DNA of 64,000 nt, taken from contig NZ_JACHNF010000001.1 of NCBI RefSeq assembly GCF_014205295.1, forward strand, positions 186,001 through 250,000, in the 5' to 3' direction. The translations under genes and the position numbers were made by a program. Below, one piece after another: positions 25,202 to 34,205 of the stretch. Origin of the DNA: Kribbella solani (GTDB lineage: Bacteria > Actinomycetota > Actinomycetes > Propionibacteriales > Kribbellaceae). Each line of letters starts with the position of its first letter. Positions within the stretch are counted from its first letter, which is position 1. Under the pieces are notes generated by a model. The model did no database searches. It saw only the letters and a program-made list of their open reading frames with translations, and was not told the origin of the DNA.

Positions 25202-26659
25202 TCAGGAGGCGTCGGCTTTGCGGACCCAGACTTCTCGGATGATCAGGAGGATGGCGGCGGCGGAGGGGATGGCGAGGAGGGCGCCTACTACGCCGAGGAG
25301 GGCGCCGCCGAGGAGGGCGGCGATGACGGTGACGGCGCCGGGGATGTCCACGGCGCGGCGCATGATGCGGGGCGCGATGATGTAGTTCTCGATCTGCTGG
25401 TAGATGACGCCGTAGATCAGGCAGGCGACACCCGTCCAGAGACCGCCGGTGAAGCCGATCAGAGAGACCGCGACGACCCCGATCAGGCCGCCGACCATCG
25501 GGATGAAGCCGCAGAACATCACCACGATCGCCAGCGCCACCGCGTAGTCACGGATGCCGACGATCTCCAGGAAGATGAACATCGACGTACCGGCGCAGAG
25601 CGCGACCATGAACTGACCGCTGACGTACCCGCCGACCCGGCCGAGTACCTCGTCGCCGAGGATCGCGACGCGGCGCCGGCGGGTCTTCGGGACCAGGCTG
25701 TACGCGGCCCGCTTCACCGACGGCAGCGACGCCAGGAAGTACAACGTCAGGATCATGATCGTGAACGTGTTGAACAGCGCGTTCGCGACCACCTTGCCGA
25801 CGCCGAGGATGCCGCCGAACGCGCGCTGGGCGAGCGCCGGGTCCTGGATGTACTCCTGGGCCTTCTGGATGAAGTGGTACTTGTCGTTCAGGTTCGTCAG
25901 GGTCTTCGACTTCTCCAGCAGATCGAGGTACCCCGGGGCGTTCTTGATCAGACTGTCGATCTGGTCGGTGACGACCGGAACGATCGCGAACCCGACGCCG
26001 ACGACCGCGAGAATCATCAGCAGGAACACCACACCGACCGACAGCCCACGTTTCAGGCCACGGCGCATGAACCACTCGACCAGCGGGTTCAGCCCGACCG
26101 CGATGAAGATCGAAACCAGGAGCAGGATCAGTACGGAGCGGGCCTGGCCGAGCGCGTTCCACAGTCCCCAGGCGAAAAGTACACCGAGCGCCGCGAAGAA
26201 GCCGAAGGTGAACGGGTTGCCCCGGCGCAGCGGCGGGCCGGGCAGACCCATCCCTTCACTCGGATGCCGCGCGTCCATCAACAACTCGCCGGCAATGTCC
26301 ACATCCTCATCCACCACTCGCGCAGCCGCCCCCACCTCAGCAGCCTCTGCTTTTACCTCAGCAGCGTCCGCTTTTACCTCAGCTGCGTCCGCTTTCGCCT
26401 CAGCCGCGTCGGCCTTCGCGTTCGTCGCAGCCGTACCCGCCTCGGCGGCAGCCGCATCCGCTTCAGCCGCCGAGCGAGCAGCCTCGTCAGCGGACGTACG
26501 TGCGGTGTCGGCTGACGTGTTTGCAGAGCCTGCCGGGGTTTTTGCGGTGTCGGTGGGGTGGGCTGCTGCCTTGGCCTCGGTGGGTTGGGTTTCGTCGGAG
26601 GCTTCGGTGCGGTCCGCGTCGGTGGTTGTCGTGGAGGTGTCGTCGCCGGCTGGCGTCAC
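25202..26659 (-). CDS. AI-2E family transporter with repeat-bearing N-terminal extension
   Basis: 485 residues. Residues 1-135 are a Thr/Ala-rich, probably disordered extension ending in a seven-residue repeat (ADAAEVK type) encoded by four 21-base units at 26335-26418. The rest is an AI-2E/UPF0118 permease with eight spans and the family segments FIAVGLNPLVEWFMRRG, FCGFIPMVGGLIG and VGALLAIPSAAAILL. Members export small molecules or sodium; AI-2 transport is not implied by the name alone. Its ATG overlaps the stop of the coiled-coil gene upstream (26656-26659), so the two are coupled. Confidence 0.9.
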   Translation of the reverse strand: MTPAGDDTSTTTTDADRTEASDETQPTEAKAAAHPTDTAKTPAGSANTSADTARTSADEAARSAAEADAAAAEAGTAATNAKADAAEAKADAAEVKADAAEVKAEAAEVGAAARVVDEDVDIAGELLMDARHPSEGMGLPGPPLRRGNPFTFGFFAALGVLFAWGLWNALGQARSVLILLLVSIFIAVGLNPLVEWFMRRGLKRGLSVGVVFLLMILAVVGVGFAIVPVVTDQIDSLIKNAPGYLDLLEKSKTLTNLNDKYHFIQKAQEYIQDPALAQRAFGGILGVGKVVANALFNTFTIMILTLYFLASLPSVKRAAYSLVPKTRRRRVAILGDEVLGRVGGYVSGQFMVALCAGTSMFIFLEIVGIRDYAVALAIVVMFCGFIPMVGGLIGVVAVSLIGFTGGLWTGVACLIYGVIYQQIENYIIAPRIMRRAVDIPGAVTVIAALLGGALLGVVGALLAIPSAAAILLIIREVWVRKADAS

Positions 26660-28737
26660 ATCTTGTCCTTCGGGGGTCGCGCGGTCGAGGAGGCCGCGTC
26701 GGCGTCCTTGCCGTCCACCCGAGTCTGCTCGGTCGTGAGGTCATTCAGCCGGAACTCGTCAACCATCGTCGAATCCTTCGGCTCGTCCTCATCCGAACCA
26801 GCACCCCGGCCGGTCGCGGACACACCCGCACCCGCCGATCCACCGGAAGCCGACCCGCCGGAGCGCGCGGCGCCGGGGGAGTCGGTGCCGGTGGAGCTCG
26901 AGGTGCCGGAGGTGCCGGTGGTGGTGTTGCCGAAGCTGGAGGTGGTGGACGGGGAGGTGGTGGGGCCGCCTGCGGTTTTGCTGGGGGTGTACGAAGTCGG
27001 GTCGGGGGTTTTGCCGGCGAGGGTGCTGGTGTCCTTCGCGTCGACGCGGAGGTTGGTGTCGATGCGGGTTTCGTCGACGCGGGCGTCACCAGCGGCGGAA
27101 CCCACGAACGGGCTGGCGCCGGTGAACGGTCCGCCGTCATCCCCGGACGAGCTGCCCTTCGCACCGGTCGACCCCGAGCCGGTACCGCTCGAGCCCGCAC
27201 CGGTCGACCCGAGGCCCGCGGAGGAGCCCGCGGCCGCGGAGGAGCCTGCGCCGGTGGAACCGAGGCCCGGGGAGGTACCCGCGCCCGCGCCAGTCGCCCC
27301 GGCGCCTGTGGAGGAGCCGGTGCCTGTGGAGCCGGTGCCTGCGGAGTCGATGCCGCTGGTTCCGCTGGTGCTGGTGCTGGTGCCTGTGGAGATATTGCTG
27401 GCGGAGGTGGTGCTGGTGGGGGTGGGGGTTGTGGCGAAGGGGCTGGCTGGGGTGGGGGAGAACGGGCTGGTAGATGCCGGGCGTGGGCTGCCGTGGCGGT
27501 CTGTTGGTGACGCGGTGCCGGTCAGCCCGGACGCGCCGCTCACGCCGGACCCACCACTCAGGCCGGACCCACCACTCAGGCCGGACGCGCCGCTCACGCC
27601 GGACCCGCTGCTTGCTTCCGGGCTGACACCGGGGCCGGGGCCGGTGTCAGGTTTGGCGAAAGGGTTCGTGTAGGGACCTGCTGCCGTTTCGGAGTCGAGT
27701 TCGCCGGCTTGGCGGGCGATGTTGCTGGCGATTTCGTTGAGGCCGGCGATCTGGGTGAGGATGCCGTCGCGGCGCTTGGCCAGGCGTTCGGTTTCGCGGG
27801 CGACGACGGTACGGGAGCGCTCGGCCTCGTCGGCGGAGTTGGCGAGCTCGGCCTCGGCGCGGGTACGGGCGGTGGTGAGCAGCTGCTCGGCCTCGCGGCG
27901 GGCGCGGGACAGGGTCCGCTCGGCGGATTCCTCGGCCTCGGCGCGGATCTTGCGGGCCTGTTCGGTCGCCTCTGCCACCCGGCGCTCGGATGCCTCGGCG
28001 GCCTCCTTCATCTGGGTGGTCAGGCTGTCGGTGTCGGCGGCGATCTGCTGGTGCTTGTCGGCCAGCTCCTTGGCTTGCTGCTCGCGCTCGTCGGCGAGCC
28101 GGGCCCGGAGCGCCGCGGACTCGCGCTGGATCGCGGTCCGGATCTTCTCCGCCTCGTGCAGCGCGCCGTTCTTCAGCGTGCTCGCCTGCGACTCGGCGGT
28201 CAGCTGCAGCTGCTCCGCCTTCCGCTGGGCGGCCTGCAGCACCTCGGCCGCCTCGGTGTCGGCGGTCCGGCGCGACTCGGCCGCGTCGCCCTCGGCGGTC
28301 CGGCGCATGCTGTCCGCCTCGTTCAGCGCGACGGTGCGGATGTCCTCGGCCTCGCGGTCGCCGGTGGCACGCGCGGCGGCGGCTTCCTTGGCCGCGTTGG
28401 TACGCAGCTCGTCGGCTTCCCGCTTGGCCTCCTCGAGCGCCTCGGACGCCTGGTCCTGGGCGAGCCGGAGGATCTGCGCGGCCCGGTCGCCGAGCCCGGC
28501 GTACGACGGGTTGGCGCTGGCTTCGAGCTGGCGCCGGGTCTCCTCCAGCTGGAGCTGCATCGGCGCGACGCTCTGCTGCAGCTGCTCGGCGTGGTTGCGG
28601 GTCTCGGCCAGCTGCATTTCCAGCGCGCGGACGTAGTCGTCCACCGCCTGCTTGTCGTACCCACGACGACTGACCGGGAAGCCCCCGGCCGCAGTCGCCG
28701 TACGGTCGAAGAACGGCAGGCTCGACTCGTCAGGCAT
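26656..28737 (-). CDS. Scy/DivIVA-like coiled-coil polarity protein
   Basis: 693 residues. A DivIVA-type N-terminus (FPVSRRGYDKQAVDDYVRAL) is followed by a coiled coil of about 330 residues dense in Ala/Glu/Arg/Gln (AEDIRTVALNEADSMRRTAE). A tail of roughly 300 residues is Gly/Ser/Thr/Pro rich with simple repeats (SGGSGLSGGSG, GSTGAGSS). Proteins of this shape organise polar growth and septation; Scy and FilP of Streptomyces are the closest concept. In S. coelicolor, from memory, scy and filP also neighbour methylmalonyl-CoA epimerase, thiolase and meaB. The ATG at 28737 was chosen over one 96 bases upstream because the DivIVA motif follows and AAGGGA precedes it. Confidence 0.82.
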   Translation of the reverse strand: MPDESSLPFFDRTATAAGGFPVSRRGYDKQAVDDYVRALEMQLAETRNHAEQLQQSVAPMQLQLEETRRQLEASANPSYAGLGDRAAQILRLAQDQASEALEEAKREADELRTNAAKEAAAARATGDREAEDIRTVALNEADSMRRTAEGDAAESRRTADTEAAEVLQAAQRKAEQLQLTAESQASTLKNGALHEAEKIRTAIQRESAALRARLADEREQQAKELADKHQQIAADTDSLTTQMKEAAEASERRVAEATEQARKIRAEAEESAERTLSRARREAEQLLTTARTRAEAELANSADEAERSRTVVARETERLAKRRDGILTQIAGLNEIASNIARQAGELDSETAAGPYTNPFAKPDTGPGPGVSPEASSGSGVSGASGLSGGSGLSGGSGVSGASGLTGTASPTDRHGSPRPASTSPFSPTPASPFATTPTPTSTTSASNISTGTSTSTSGTSGIDSAGTGSTGTGSSTGAGATGAGAGTSPGLGSTGAGSSAAAGSSAGLGSTGAGSSGTGSGSTGAKGSSSGDDGGPFTGASPFVGSAAGDARVDETRIDTNLRVDAKDTSTLAGKTPDPTSYTPSKTAGGPTTSPSTTSSFGNTTTGTSGTSSSTGTDSPGAARSGGSASGGSAGAGVSATGRGAGSDEDEPKDSTMVDEFRLNDLTTEQTRVDGKDADAASSTARPPKDKM

Positions 28738-28833
28738 TACCGGATGTCCCTTCTGGCGGCTCAGCGGGTGAATTCCCCACGATAAGCCTGTCAGAACCCA
28801 CCACAAACCGGCGAATCGGCTACCTGTGCACAA

Positions 28834-30165
28834 CTACCTGTCGCGGAAGCGGTTGATCGCGCTCAAATGCTGCTCCCGCAAGGCGGTGTCACGGACCCCG
28901 AGGCCCTCGCCCGGCGCGAGCGTGAGGACGCCGACCTTCCCCTGGTGCAGATTGCGGTGTACGTCGTACGCCGCCTGCGCGGTCGCCTCCAGCGGGTACA
29001 CCTTGCTGACCGTGGGATGGACCATGCCCTTCGCGATCAGCCGGTTCGCCTCCCACGCCTCGCGGTAGTTGGCGAAATGGGAGCCGATGATCCGTTTCAG
29101 GTTCATCCACAGGTACCGGTTGTCGTACTCGTGCATGAATCCGGAGGTCGAGGCGCAGGTGACGATCGTGCCGCCGCGCCGGGCGACGTACACCGAGGCG
29201 CCGAAGGTCTCCCGGCCCGGATGCTCGAACACGATGTCCGGGTCGTCACCGCCGGTCAGTTCGCGAATCCGCGCCCCGAACCGCTTCCACTCCTTCGGGT
29301 CCTGGGTCACCGGGTCCTTCCAGAACCGGTACCCCTCGGCCGACCGATCGATGATCAGCGACGCGCCCATCGCCCGGCAGATCTCGGCCTTCTCCGGCGA
29401 GGACACCACACAGACCGGAATCGCGCCGCCGTTCAGCGCGAACTGGGTCGCGTACGACCCGAGTCCACCGGACGCGCCCCACACCAGTACGACGTCGCCC
29501 TGCTTCATGTTCGCGCCGTTGGCCGACACCAGCTGCCGGTACGCCGTGCTGTTCACCAGCCCAGGGGATGCCGCTTCCTCCCAGGTGAGATGGGCCGGCT
29601 TGGGCATCAACTGGTTCGATTTCACCAGCGCCAGCTCGGCGAGACCGCCGAAGTTCGTCTCGAAACCCCAGATCCGCTGCTCGGAGTCGAGCATCGTGTC
29701 GTTGTGGCCGTCCGGTGACTCCAGCTCGACCGACAGGCAGTGCGCGACCACCTCGTCGCCCGGTTTCCACGCGTTCACGCCCGGCCCGGTGCGCAGTACG
29801 ACGCCGGCCAGATCGGAGCCGACCACGTGGTACGGCAGGTCGTGCCGCGCGGTCAGCGGCGACAACTTCCCGTACCGCTTGAGGAACGAGAACGTCGACA
29901 CCGGCTCGAAGATCGACGTCCAGACGGTGTTGTAGTTGATCGCGCTCGCCATCACCGCGACCAGCGCCTCACCCGGCCCGAGCTCAGGCGTTGGTACGTC
30001 GTCCAGGTGCAGGCTCTTCCGTGGGTCCTTGTCCTTGCTGTCCAGCCCGTCGAACATCGTCGCGTCGTCGGCGTGCACGGTGATCCCGCGATAGTGCTCC
30101 GGTACGTCGAGCCCGCCGACGGCGGCGTTGTCGCCGGAGAGGATCGCTTCGAGGATCTGCTTCAC
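28834..30165 (-). CDS. ccr: Crotonyl-CoA carboxylase/reductase
   Basis: 443 residues of the zinc-independent medium-chain dehydrogenase family. Landmarks are SAINYNTVWTSIFEP, YHVVGSDLAGVVLRTG, GFETNFGGLAELALV, the NADPH loop VWGASGGLGSYATQFA, and the C-terminal HFANYREAWEANRLIAKG block specific to Ccr. The enzyme reductively carboxylates crotonyl-CoA to ethylmalonyl-CoA with NADPH and CO2, supplying the ethylmalonyl-CoA pathway or polyketide extender units. The GTG start at 30165 is preceded by GGAGG at nine bases; the 36 extra upstream codons are not family sequence. Confidence 0.95.
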   Translation of the reverse strand: MKQILEAILSGDNAAVGGLDVPEHYRGITVHADDATMFDGLDSKDKDPRKSLHLDDVPTPELGPGEALVAVMASAINYNTVWTSIFEPVSTFSFLKRYGKLSPLTARHDLPYHVVGSDLAGVVLRTGPGVNAWKPGDEVVAHCLSVELESPDGHNDTMLDSEQRIWGFETNFGGLAELALVKSNQLMPKPAHLTWEEAASPGLVNSTAYRQLVSANGANMKQGDVVLVWGASGGLGSYATQFALNGGAIPVCVVSSPEKAEICRAMGASLIIDRSAEGYRFWKDPVTQDPKEWKRFGARIRELTGGDDPDIVFEHPGRETFGASVYVARRGGTIVTCASTSGFMHEYDNRYLWMNLKRIIGSHFANYREAWEANRLIAKGMVHPTVSKVYPLEATAQAAYDVHRNLHQGKVGVLTLAPGEGLGVRDTALREQHLSAINRFRDR

Positions 30166-30252
30166 GGAAGTACCTCCTGCAGAGGCGGTTCTGGGTGAGC
30201 GGAACTTACCGCTGAGTATGCGCTCCTGGCTGTGCCTTGTGACACAGCGAGG

Positions 30253-30271
30253 GACGGTTGAGACGACCGTC
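30253..30271. promoter_or_regulatory. Inverted repeat between ccr and the RsbA-like gene
   Basis: GACGGT-N7-ACCGTC is a perfect 6-bp inverted repeat in the 159-base gap, about 90 bases upstream of ccr and 54 bases beyond the RsbA-like stop. It could end the upstream transcript or serve as a ccr operator. Confidence 0.4.
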
Positions 30272-30324
30272 ACTTTTGCAGTCCACCGTTGTCAGTGGTC
30301 TTATCCGATCGCCAGTGCTTCCGG

Positions 30325-31224
30325 TCAGCGCAGGCGGGTGTGCAGCCTGACCTGGGTGAAGTCGTCGCCGGACCGCAGCTGGGCCAGGTCGCACAGCTGG
30401 TTCGCCAGCCAGACGCCGCGGCCACCGAGCCCGTCCAGCGGCGGCAGCACCCGGCCGACCAGCAGGTTGTCGATCCGGCCGCGGTCGGTCACGTCGCAGA
30501 TCAGCGCGCCGGATGCGATCCAAACCGCGAGCGTGCCGCGACCACCGCCGAAGCGGATGCTGTTCGTGCAGACCTCGTGCAGGGCCAGCGACAGGTCCTC
30601 CAGCCGGTCCCGGGAAACGCCGTGCGACGACGCCTGACCGCTCAGCCACTGCCGCACCTGGGACAGCTCGCCGGGCCCGAACTCCCACCGCTCGGCCCGG
30701 TCCGGTACGTCGTCCAGCGCGGTCCGGAACGCCTTCTCCGCAAGGGCTTCCGCGCCCGCGTGGGTGGCAGTCGGATCGATCCCGACCGACGCTTCGTACA
30801 CGCATTGCAGCCGGAACGACGGGTCGGTTGCGAAAGCGATGTCGGAGAGCGCCTCGTGCAGCTCGACCTCGGCGTACTCGGCGTCGCTCCGGCCCGCGTA
30901 CGCCGCCTCGCTGAGCGCGCGGACCGGCCGCGCCGCCTGCTCCAGAACGGCACGCCAGAACGGGATCAGTCGCGCCGGGTTGCCTCCGGCAACGGTCATG
31001 TCGGCGAAGCGCACCTGGTCCTGGTCCGGACCGAGCGCGTCCCGCAGGTCCGCGGTCCGCCCGGGTGACAGCACGGCCACGATCTCTTCCCCCGCCGCCA
31101 GACCCACCCGTACGAACGTCGCCGCGCGCCGCACGAACTCCTCGTCCGACCCGTGGACGAAGGCGTCGTGCTCGAACCCGGCCGGCGCTCCGTACAAGGA
31201 ATCGGTGGCGCTGTCCTTCAGCAC
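30325..31224 (-). CDS. RsbA-like anti-sigma regulatory kinase (MEDS + HATPase)
   Basis: 299 residues. The N-terminal 160 residues match the MEDS sensor domain (GFEHDAFVHGSDEEFVRRAATF, AGEEIVAVLSPGRTADLRDA). The C-terminal 120 are an RsbW-type ATPase (LSLALHEVCTNSIRFGGG, DVTDRGRIDNLL, GGRGVWLANQLCD). Such fusions switch sigma-B-like partner systems in response to stress or light. The start is uncertain: GTG at 31224 is the first one before the MEDS domain, but no good ribosome site is seen. Confidence 0.85.
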   Translation of the reverse strand: MLKDSATDSLYGAPAGFEHDAFVHGSDEEFVRRAATFVRVGLAAGEEIVAVLSPGRTADLRDALGPDQDQVRFADMTVAGGNPARLIPFWRAVLEQAARPVRALSEAAYAGRSDAEYAEVELHEALSDIAFATDPSFRLQCVYEASVGIDPTATHAGAEALAEKAFRTALDDVPDRAERWEFGPGELSQVRQWLSGQASSHGVSRDRLEDLSLALHEVCTNSIRFGGGRGTLAVWIASGALICDVTDRGRIDNLLVGRVLPPLDGLGGRGVWLANQLCDLAQLRSGDDFTQVRLHTRLR

Positions 31225-31276
31225 TCGAACAGAGTAGACCGCCGCAAGGTACTCCGGAGAGTCCTTTCGCGCGCCG

Positions 31277-31708
31277 TCACCCGGTGTGGGAGGCCGATGG
31301 CTCCACGAGTTCGACCAGTACGCCGCCGGCCGACTTCGGGTGCACGAAATTGACCCGGGAGCCGGCGGTACCGCGTTTCGGCTCGTCGTACAGCAACCGG
31401 GCGCCGCGTTCGCGCAAGGTGGCGCAGACCGCGTCCAGATCGCGCACCCGGTACGCGAGCTGCTGGATGCCGGGACCGCGCTGGTCCAGGAACTTGGCGA
31501 TCGGCGACGCGTCCGACAGCGGCGCCAGCAACTGGATCGACGAACCCGAGTCGCCGACCGACAGCATCGCCTCGCGGACACCCTGCTCGGTGTTGATCTC
31601 CTCATGCGCCACGGTCATGCCGAACATGTCGGCGTAGTACTGGACGGCTTCGTCGAAGTCGGCGACCGCGATGCCGACGTGGTCGATCGCGTCGAAGAGT
31701 TGATCCAT
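31277..31708 (-). CDS. mce: Methylmalonyl-CoA (ethylmalonyl-CoA) epimerase
   Basis: 143 residues of the glyoxalase/VOC fold: AIDHVGIAVADFDEAVQYY, the metal/base region VGDSGSSIQLLAP, GPGIQQLAYRVRD and a terminal VHPKSAGGVLVELVEP. It interconverts the 2R and 2S forms of methylmalonyl-CoA; ethylmalonyl-CoA is accepted by known homologues. ATG at 31708 gives the usual family length; in-frame starts at 31744 and 31765 would add 12-19 residues. It is divergent from the thiolase gene, and meaB follows that gene. Confidence 0.93.
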   Translation of the reverse strand: MDQLFDAIDHVGIAVADFDEAVQYYADMFGMTVAHEEINTEQGVREAMLSVGDSGSSIQLLAPLSDASPIAKFLDQRGPGIQQLAYRVRDLDAVCATLRERGARLLYDEPKRGTAGSRVNFVHPKSAGGVLVELVEPSASHTG

Positions 31709-31833
31709 CTCGTCAGCCTGGCGCAGACCTCCCGCGGAGGCCATCGAAAGTGGCTCAGCTGACATGATCCGTGTGACCGGTCTGACGTGCGCGAGCAGCG
31801 GCGTACCAGTGTCCTCGCAGGTATCGTGACAGC

Positions 31834-33036
31834 ATGGCTGACACGCGAAACCGAAGCGTCATCGTCGCCGGTGCGCGGACCCCGATCGGGCGGCTGCTGG
31901 GTGGCCTCAAAGGCTTCACCGGCGCCGAACTCGGTGGGTTCGCGATCCAGGGCGCACTGCGGAAGGCCGGCGTCGCGCCGGACCAGGTCGAGTACGTGAT
32001 CATGGGCCAGGTGCTGCAGGCCGGCGGCGGTCAGATCACCGCTCGCCAGGCCGCGGTCAAGGGCGGCATCCCGATGGACGTGCCGGCGATCACGATCAAC
32101 AAGGTCTGCCTGTCCGGGCTGAACGCGATCGCGCTCGCCGACCAGCTGATCCGCGCCGGTGAGTACGACATCGTCGTGGCCGGCGGGATGGAGTCGATGA
32201 CGAACGCGCCGCACCTGCTGCCCAAATCGCGCGAGGGCTTCAAGTACGGCGACACCACGCTGGTCGACTCGATGGCGTACGACGGGTTGTGGGACGCGTT
32301 CACCGACCAGGCGATGGGCGCGCTGACCGATCAGGCCAACAACAGCGGGCTGAAGCTGAGCCGTGAAGAGCAGGACGAGTTCAGCGCTCGTTCGCACCAG
32401 CGGGCCGCGGAGGCGTGGAAGAACGGCGTGTTCGCCGACGAGGTGGTTCCGGTCGAAGTGCCGCAGCGCAAGGGCGATCCGCTCGTCGTCGACAGTGACG
32501 AAGGCGTCCGCGGTGACACGTCGGTGGAGGCGCTTGCCAAGTTGCGGCCGGCGTTCGGCAAGGACGGGACGATCACCGCGGGGTCGGCGTCGCAGATCTC
32601 CGACGGTGGCTGCGCGGTCGTGGTGATGAGCCAGGCGAAGGCCGAGGAGCTCGGGCTTTCGTGGATCGCCGAGATCGGCGCGCACGGGTCGGTCGCCGGG
32701 CCGGACTCGACGCTGCAGAGCCAGCCGGCGAACGCGATCGCCAAGGCGTGTACGAAGGAAGGCATCGCGCCGGCCGAGCTCGACCTGGTGGAGATCAACG
32801 AGGCGTTCGCGGCGGTCGGGATCGCGTCCGCGCGCGAGCTGAAGCTCGGCGACGACAAGGTGAACGTGAACGGCGGCGCGATCGCGGTCGGGCACCCGAT
32901 CGGGATGTCCGGCGCGCGGCTCGTACTGCACCTCGCCCTCGAACTCGGCCGCCGCGGCGGCGGTGTCGGTGCCGCGGCTCTCTGCGGAGGCGGCGGCCAG
33001 GGCGACGCCCTCATCATCCGAGTCCCGAAGCCCTGA
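31834..33036 (+). CDS. Acetyl-CoA C-acetyltransferase (thiolase)
   Basis: 400 residues, full-length thiolase. The acyl-accepting Cys is in [15 protein letters not shown], the His in [15 protein letters not shown], and the second Cys in [12 protein letters not shown]. It condenses two acetyl-CoA to acetoacetyl-CoA, or cleaves the reverse. The position beside epimerase and meaB, and with ccr nearby, suggests the synthetic direction toward C4 acyl-CoA. Start ATG at 31834. Confidence 0.95.
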   Translation: MADTRNRSVIVAGARTPIGRLLGGLKGFTGAELGGFAIQGALRKAGVAPDQVEYVIMGQVLQAGGGQITARQAAVKGGIPMDVPAITINKVCLSGLNAIALADQLIRAGEYDIVVAGGMESMTNAPHLLPKSREGFKYGDTTLVDSMAYDGLWDAFTDQAMGALTDQANNSGLKLSREEQDEFSARSHQRAAEAWKNGVFADEVVPVEVPQRKGDPLVVDSDEGVRGDTSVEALAKLRPAFGKDGTITAGSASQISDGGCAVVVMSQAKAEELGLSWIAEIGAHGSVAGPDSTLQSQPANAIAKACTKEGIAPAELDLVEINEAFAAVGIASARELKLGDDKVNVNGGAIAVGHPIGMSGARLVLHLALELGRRGGGVGAAALCGGGGQGDALIIRVPKP

Positions 33037-33090
33037 TGCCAACCCCACCCACCCCCGCGGCCCCACCCGCCACCCCGCGCCCGCACACCG

Positions 33091-33110
33091 CACAACACTC
33101 GCGTGTTGTG
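33091..33110. terminator. Hairpin between thiolase and meaB
   Basis: CACAACAC at 33091-33098 and GTGTTGTG at 33103-33110 form a perfect 8-bp stem with loop TCGC, 55 bases after the thiolase stop and 36 bases before meaB. It may be a partial terminator or an operator. Confidence 0.5.
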
Positions 33111-33145
33111 GACCGGGTGGCGAGTGTGTTGGGGCGGGTGGGGTG

Positions 33146-34102
33146 ATGGGGCGTCGGACCGCGCCGGTGGGGGAGTTGGTGGCGAAGGCTCGCGAGGGGG
33201 ACTCGCGGGCGGTGGCTCGGCTGATTTCGCTGGTGGAGGACGAGTCGCCGTTGCTCCGGGAGGTGATGGCGGCGCTCGCGCCGCATGCGGGGCACGCGCA
33301 CATCGTCGGCATCACCGGATCACCCGGCGTCGGGAAATCCACCTCGACCTCGGCGCTGGTTTCCGCGTACCGCGAGACCGGTAAACGGGTCGGCGTACTC
33401 GCGGTCGACCCGTCCTCCCCGTTCTCCGGCGGCGCACTGCTCGGCGACCGGGTACGCATGCAGGACCACGCGACCGACCGCGGCGTGTTCATCCGGTCGA
33501 TGGCGTCCCGCGGGCATCTCGGCGGACTCTCCTGGTCGACCCCGCAGGCGCTGCGGGTCCTGGACGCGGCCGGGTTCGACGTCGTCCTGGTCGAGACGGT
33601 CGGCGTCGGGCAGTCCGAGGTGGAGATCGCCGGGATGGCGGACACCACCCTCGTACTGCTCGCTCCCGGCATGGGTGACGGCATCCAGGCGGCCAAGGCC
33701 GGCATTCTTGAGGTCGGCGACATCTACGTGGTGAACAAGGCCGACCGGGACGGCGTCCAGACCGTCACCCGGGACCTGCGGGCGATGCTCGCGCTGGCCG
33801 ACCGGGCCGAGGGCGCCTGGCTGCCGCCGATCCTGAAGACGGTCGCGTCCCGCGCCGAAGGGGTCGCCGAGGTGGTGCAGGCGATCGAGGACCGGCTGAC
33901 CTGGATGCGCGGCAACGGCGTACTCACCGAGCGCCGCCGAACGCGTGCCCGGGACGAGATCGAGGCGATCGCGACGACGGCGCTGCGGGCCCGATTCGCG
34001 CACCTGCACGGCGACGCCCGCCTGGACGTCCTCGCGGCCAAGGTCGCGGACGGCGGCACCGACCCGTACGCGGCAGCAGACGAGCTGATCGCCGCGCTGT
34101 GA
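33146..34102 (+). CDS. meaB: MeaB-type G-protein chaperone of B12-dependent mutase
   Basis: 318 residues. The P-loop is GITGSPGVGKST, switch/Walker B VLVETVGVGQSEVEIAGMAD, and the base-specificity motif NKADRDG. MeaB proteins load cofactor into methylmalonyl-CoA-type mutases and protect them. Start ATG at 33146 (or GTG at 33143); the frame upstream is low-complexity Pro codons and is not family sequence. It is followed two bases later by a long inverted repeat. The isobutyryl-CoA mutase subunit at 47.5 kb is a possible client, though the closest partner may be a methylmalonyl- or ethylmalonyl-CoA mutase outside the window. Confidence 0.94.
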   Translation: MGRRTAPVGELVAKAREGDSRAVARLISLVEDESPLLREVMAALAPHAGHAHIVGITGSPGVGKSTSTSALVSAYRETGKRVGVLAVDPSSPFSGGALLGDRVRMQDHATDRGVFIRSMASRGHLGGLSWSTPQALRVLDAAGFDVVLVETVGVGQSEVEIAGMADTTLVLLAPGMGDGIQAAKAGILEVGDIYVVNKADRDGVQTVTRDLRAMLALADRAEGAWLPPILKTVASRAEGVAEVVQAIEDRLTWMRGNGVLTERRRTRARDEIEAIATTALRARFAHLHGDARLDVLAAKVADGGTDPYAAADELIAAL

Positions 34103-34103
34103 A

Positions 34104-34205
34104 TCGGCAGCTCGACAGGAGGTGTCCAGCCGGTTCAACCGGTCGCACGCGTGAACCACCCGCCAAATGCCCGGCCGGGCCGGACACCTCCTGCCGAGCT
34201 GCCGA
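34104..34205. repeat. 24-bp inverted repeat with 54-base loop after meaB
   Basis: The arm at 34104-34127 and the complementary arm at 34182-34205 match at 23 of 24 positions; the single difference is at the twelfth base. The arms contain CAGGAGGTGTCC. The loop carries a second small stem, CCGGTT-C-AACCGG, at about 34130-34142. No T-run follows. It could be a strong terminator, a REP/MITE-like element or a structured RNA. Confidence 0.85.

Noticed and set aside
27709..28785. Long plus-strand frame rich in Gly and Leu opposite the Scy-like gene
   Set aside because: It is the antisense shadow of a coiled-coil gene with strong codon bias; the minus strand has the DivIVA motif and a ribosome site.
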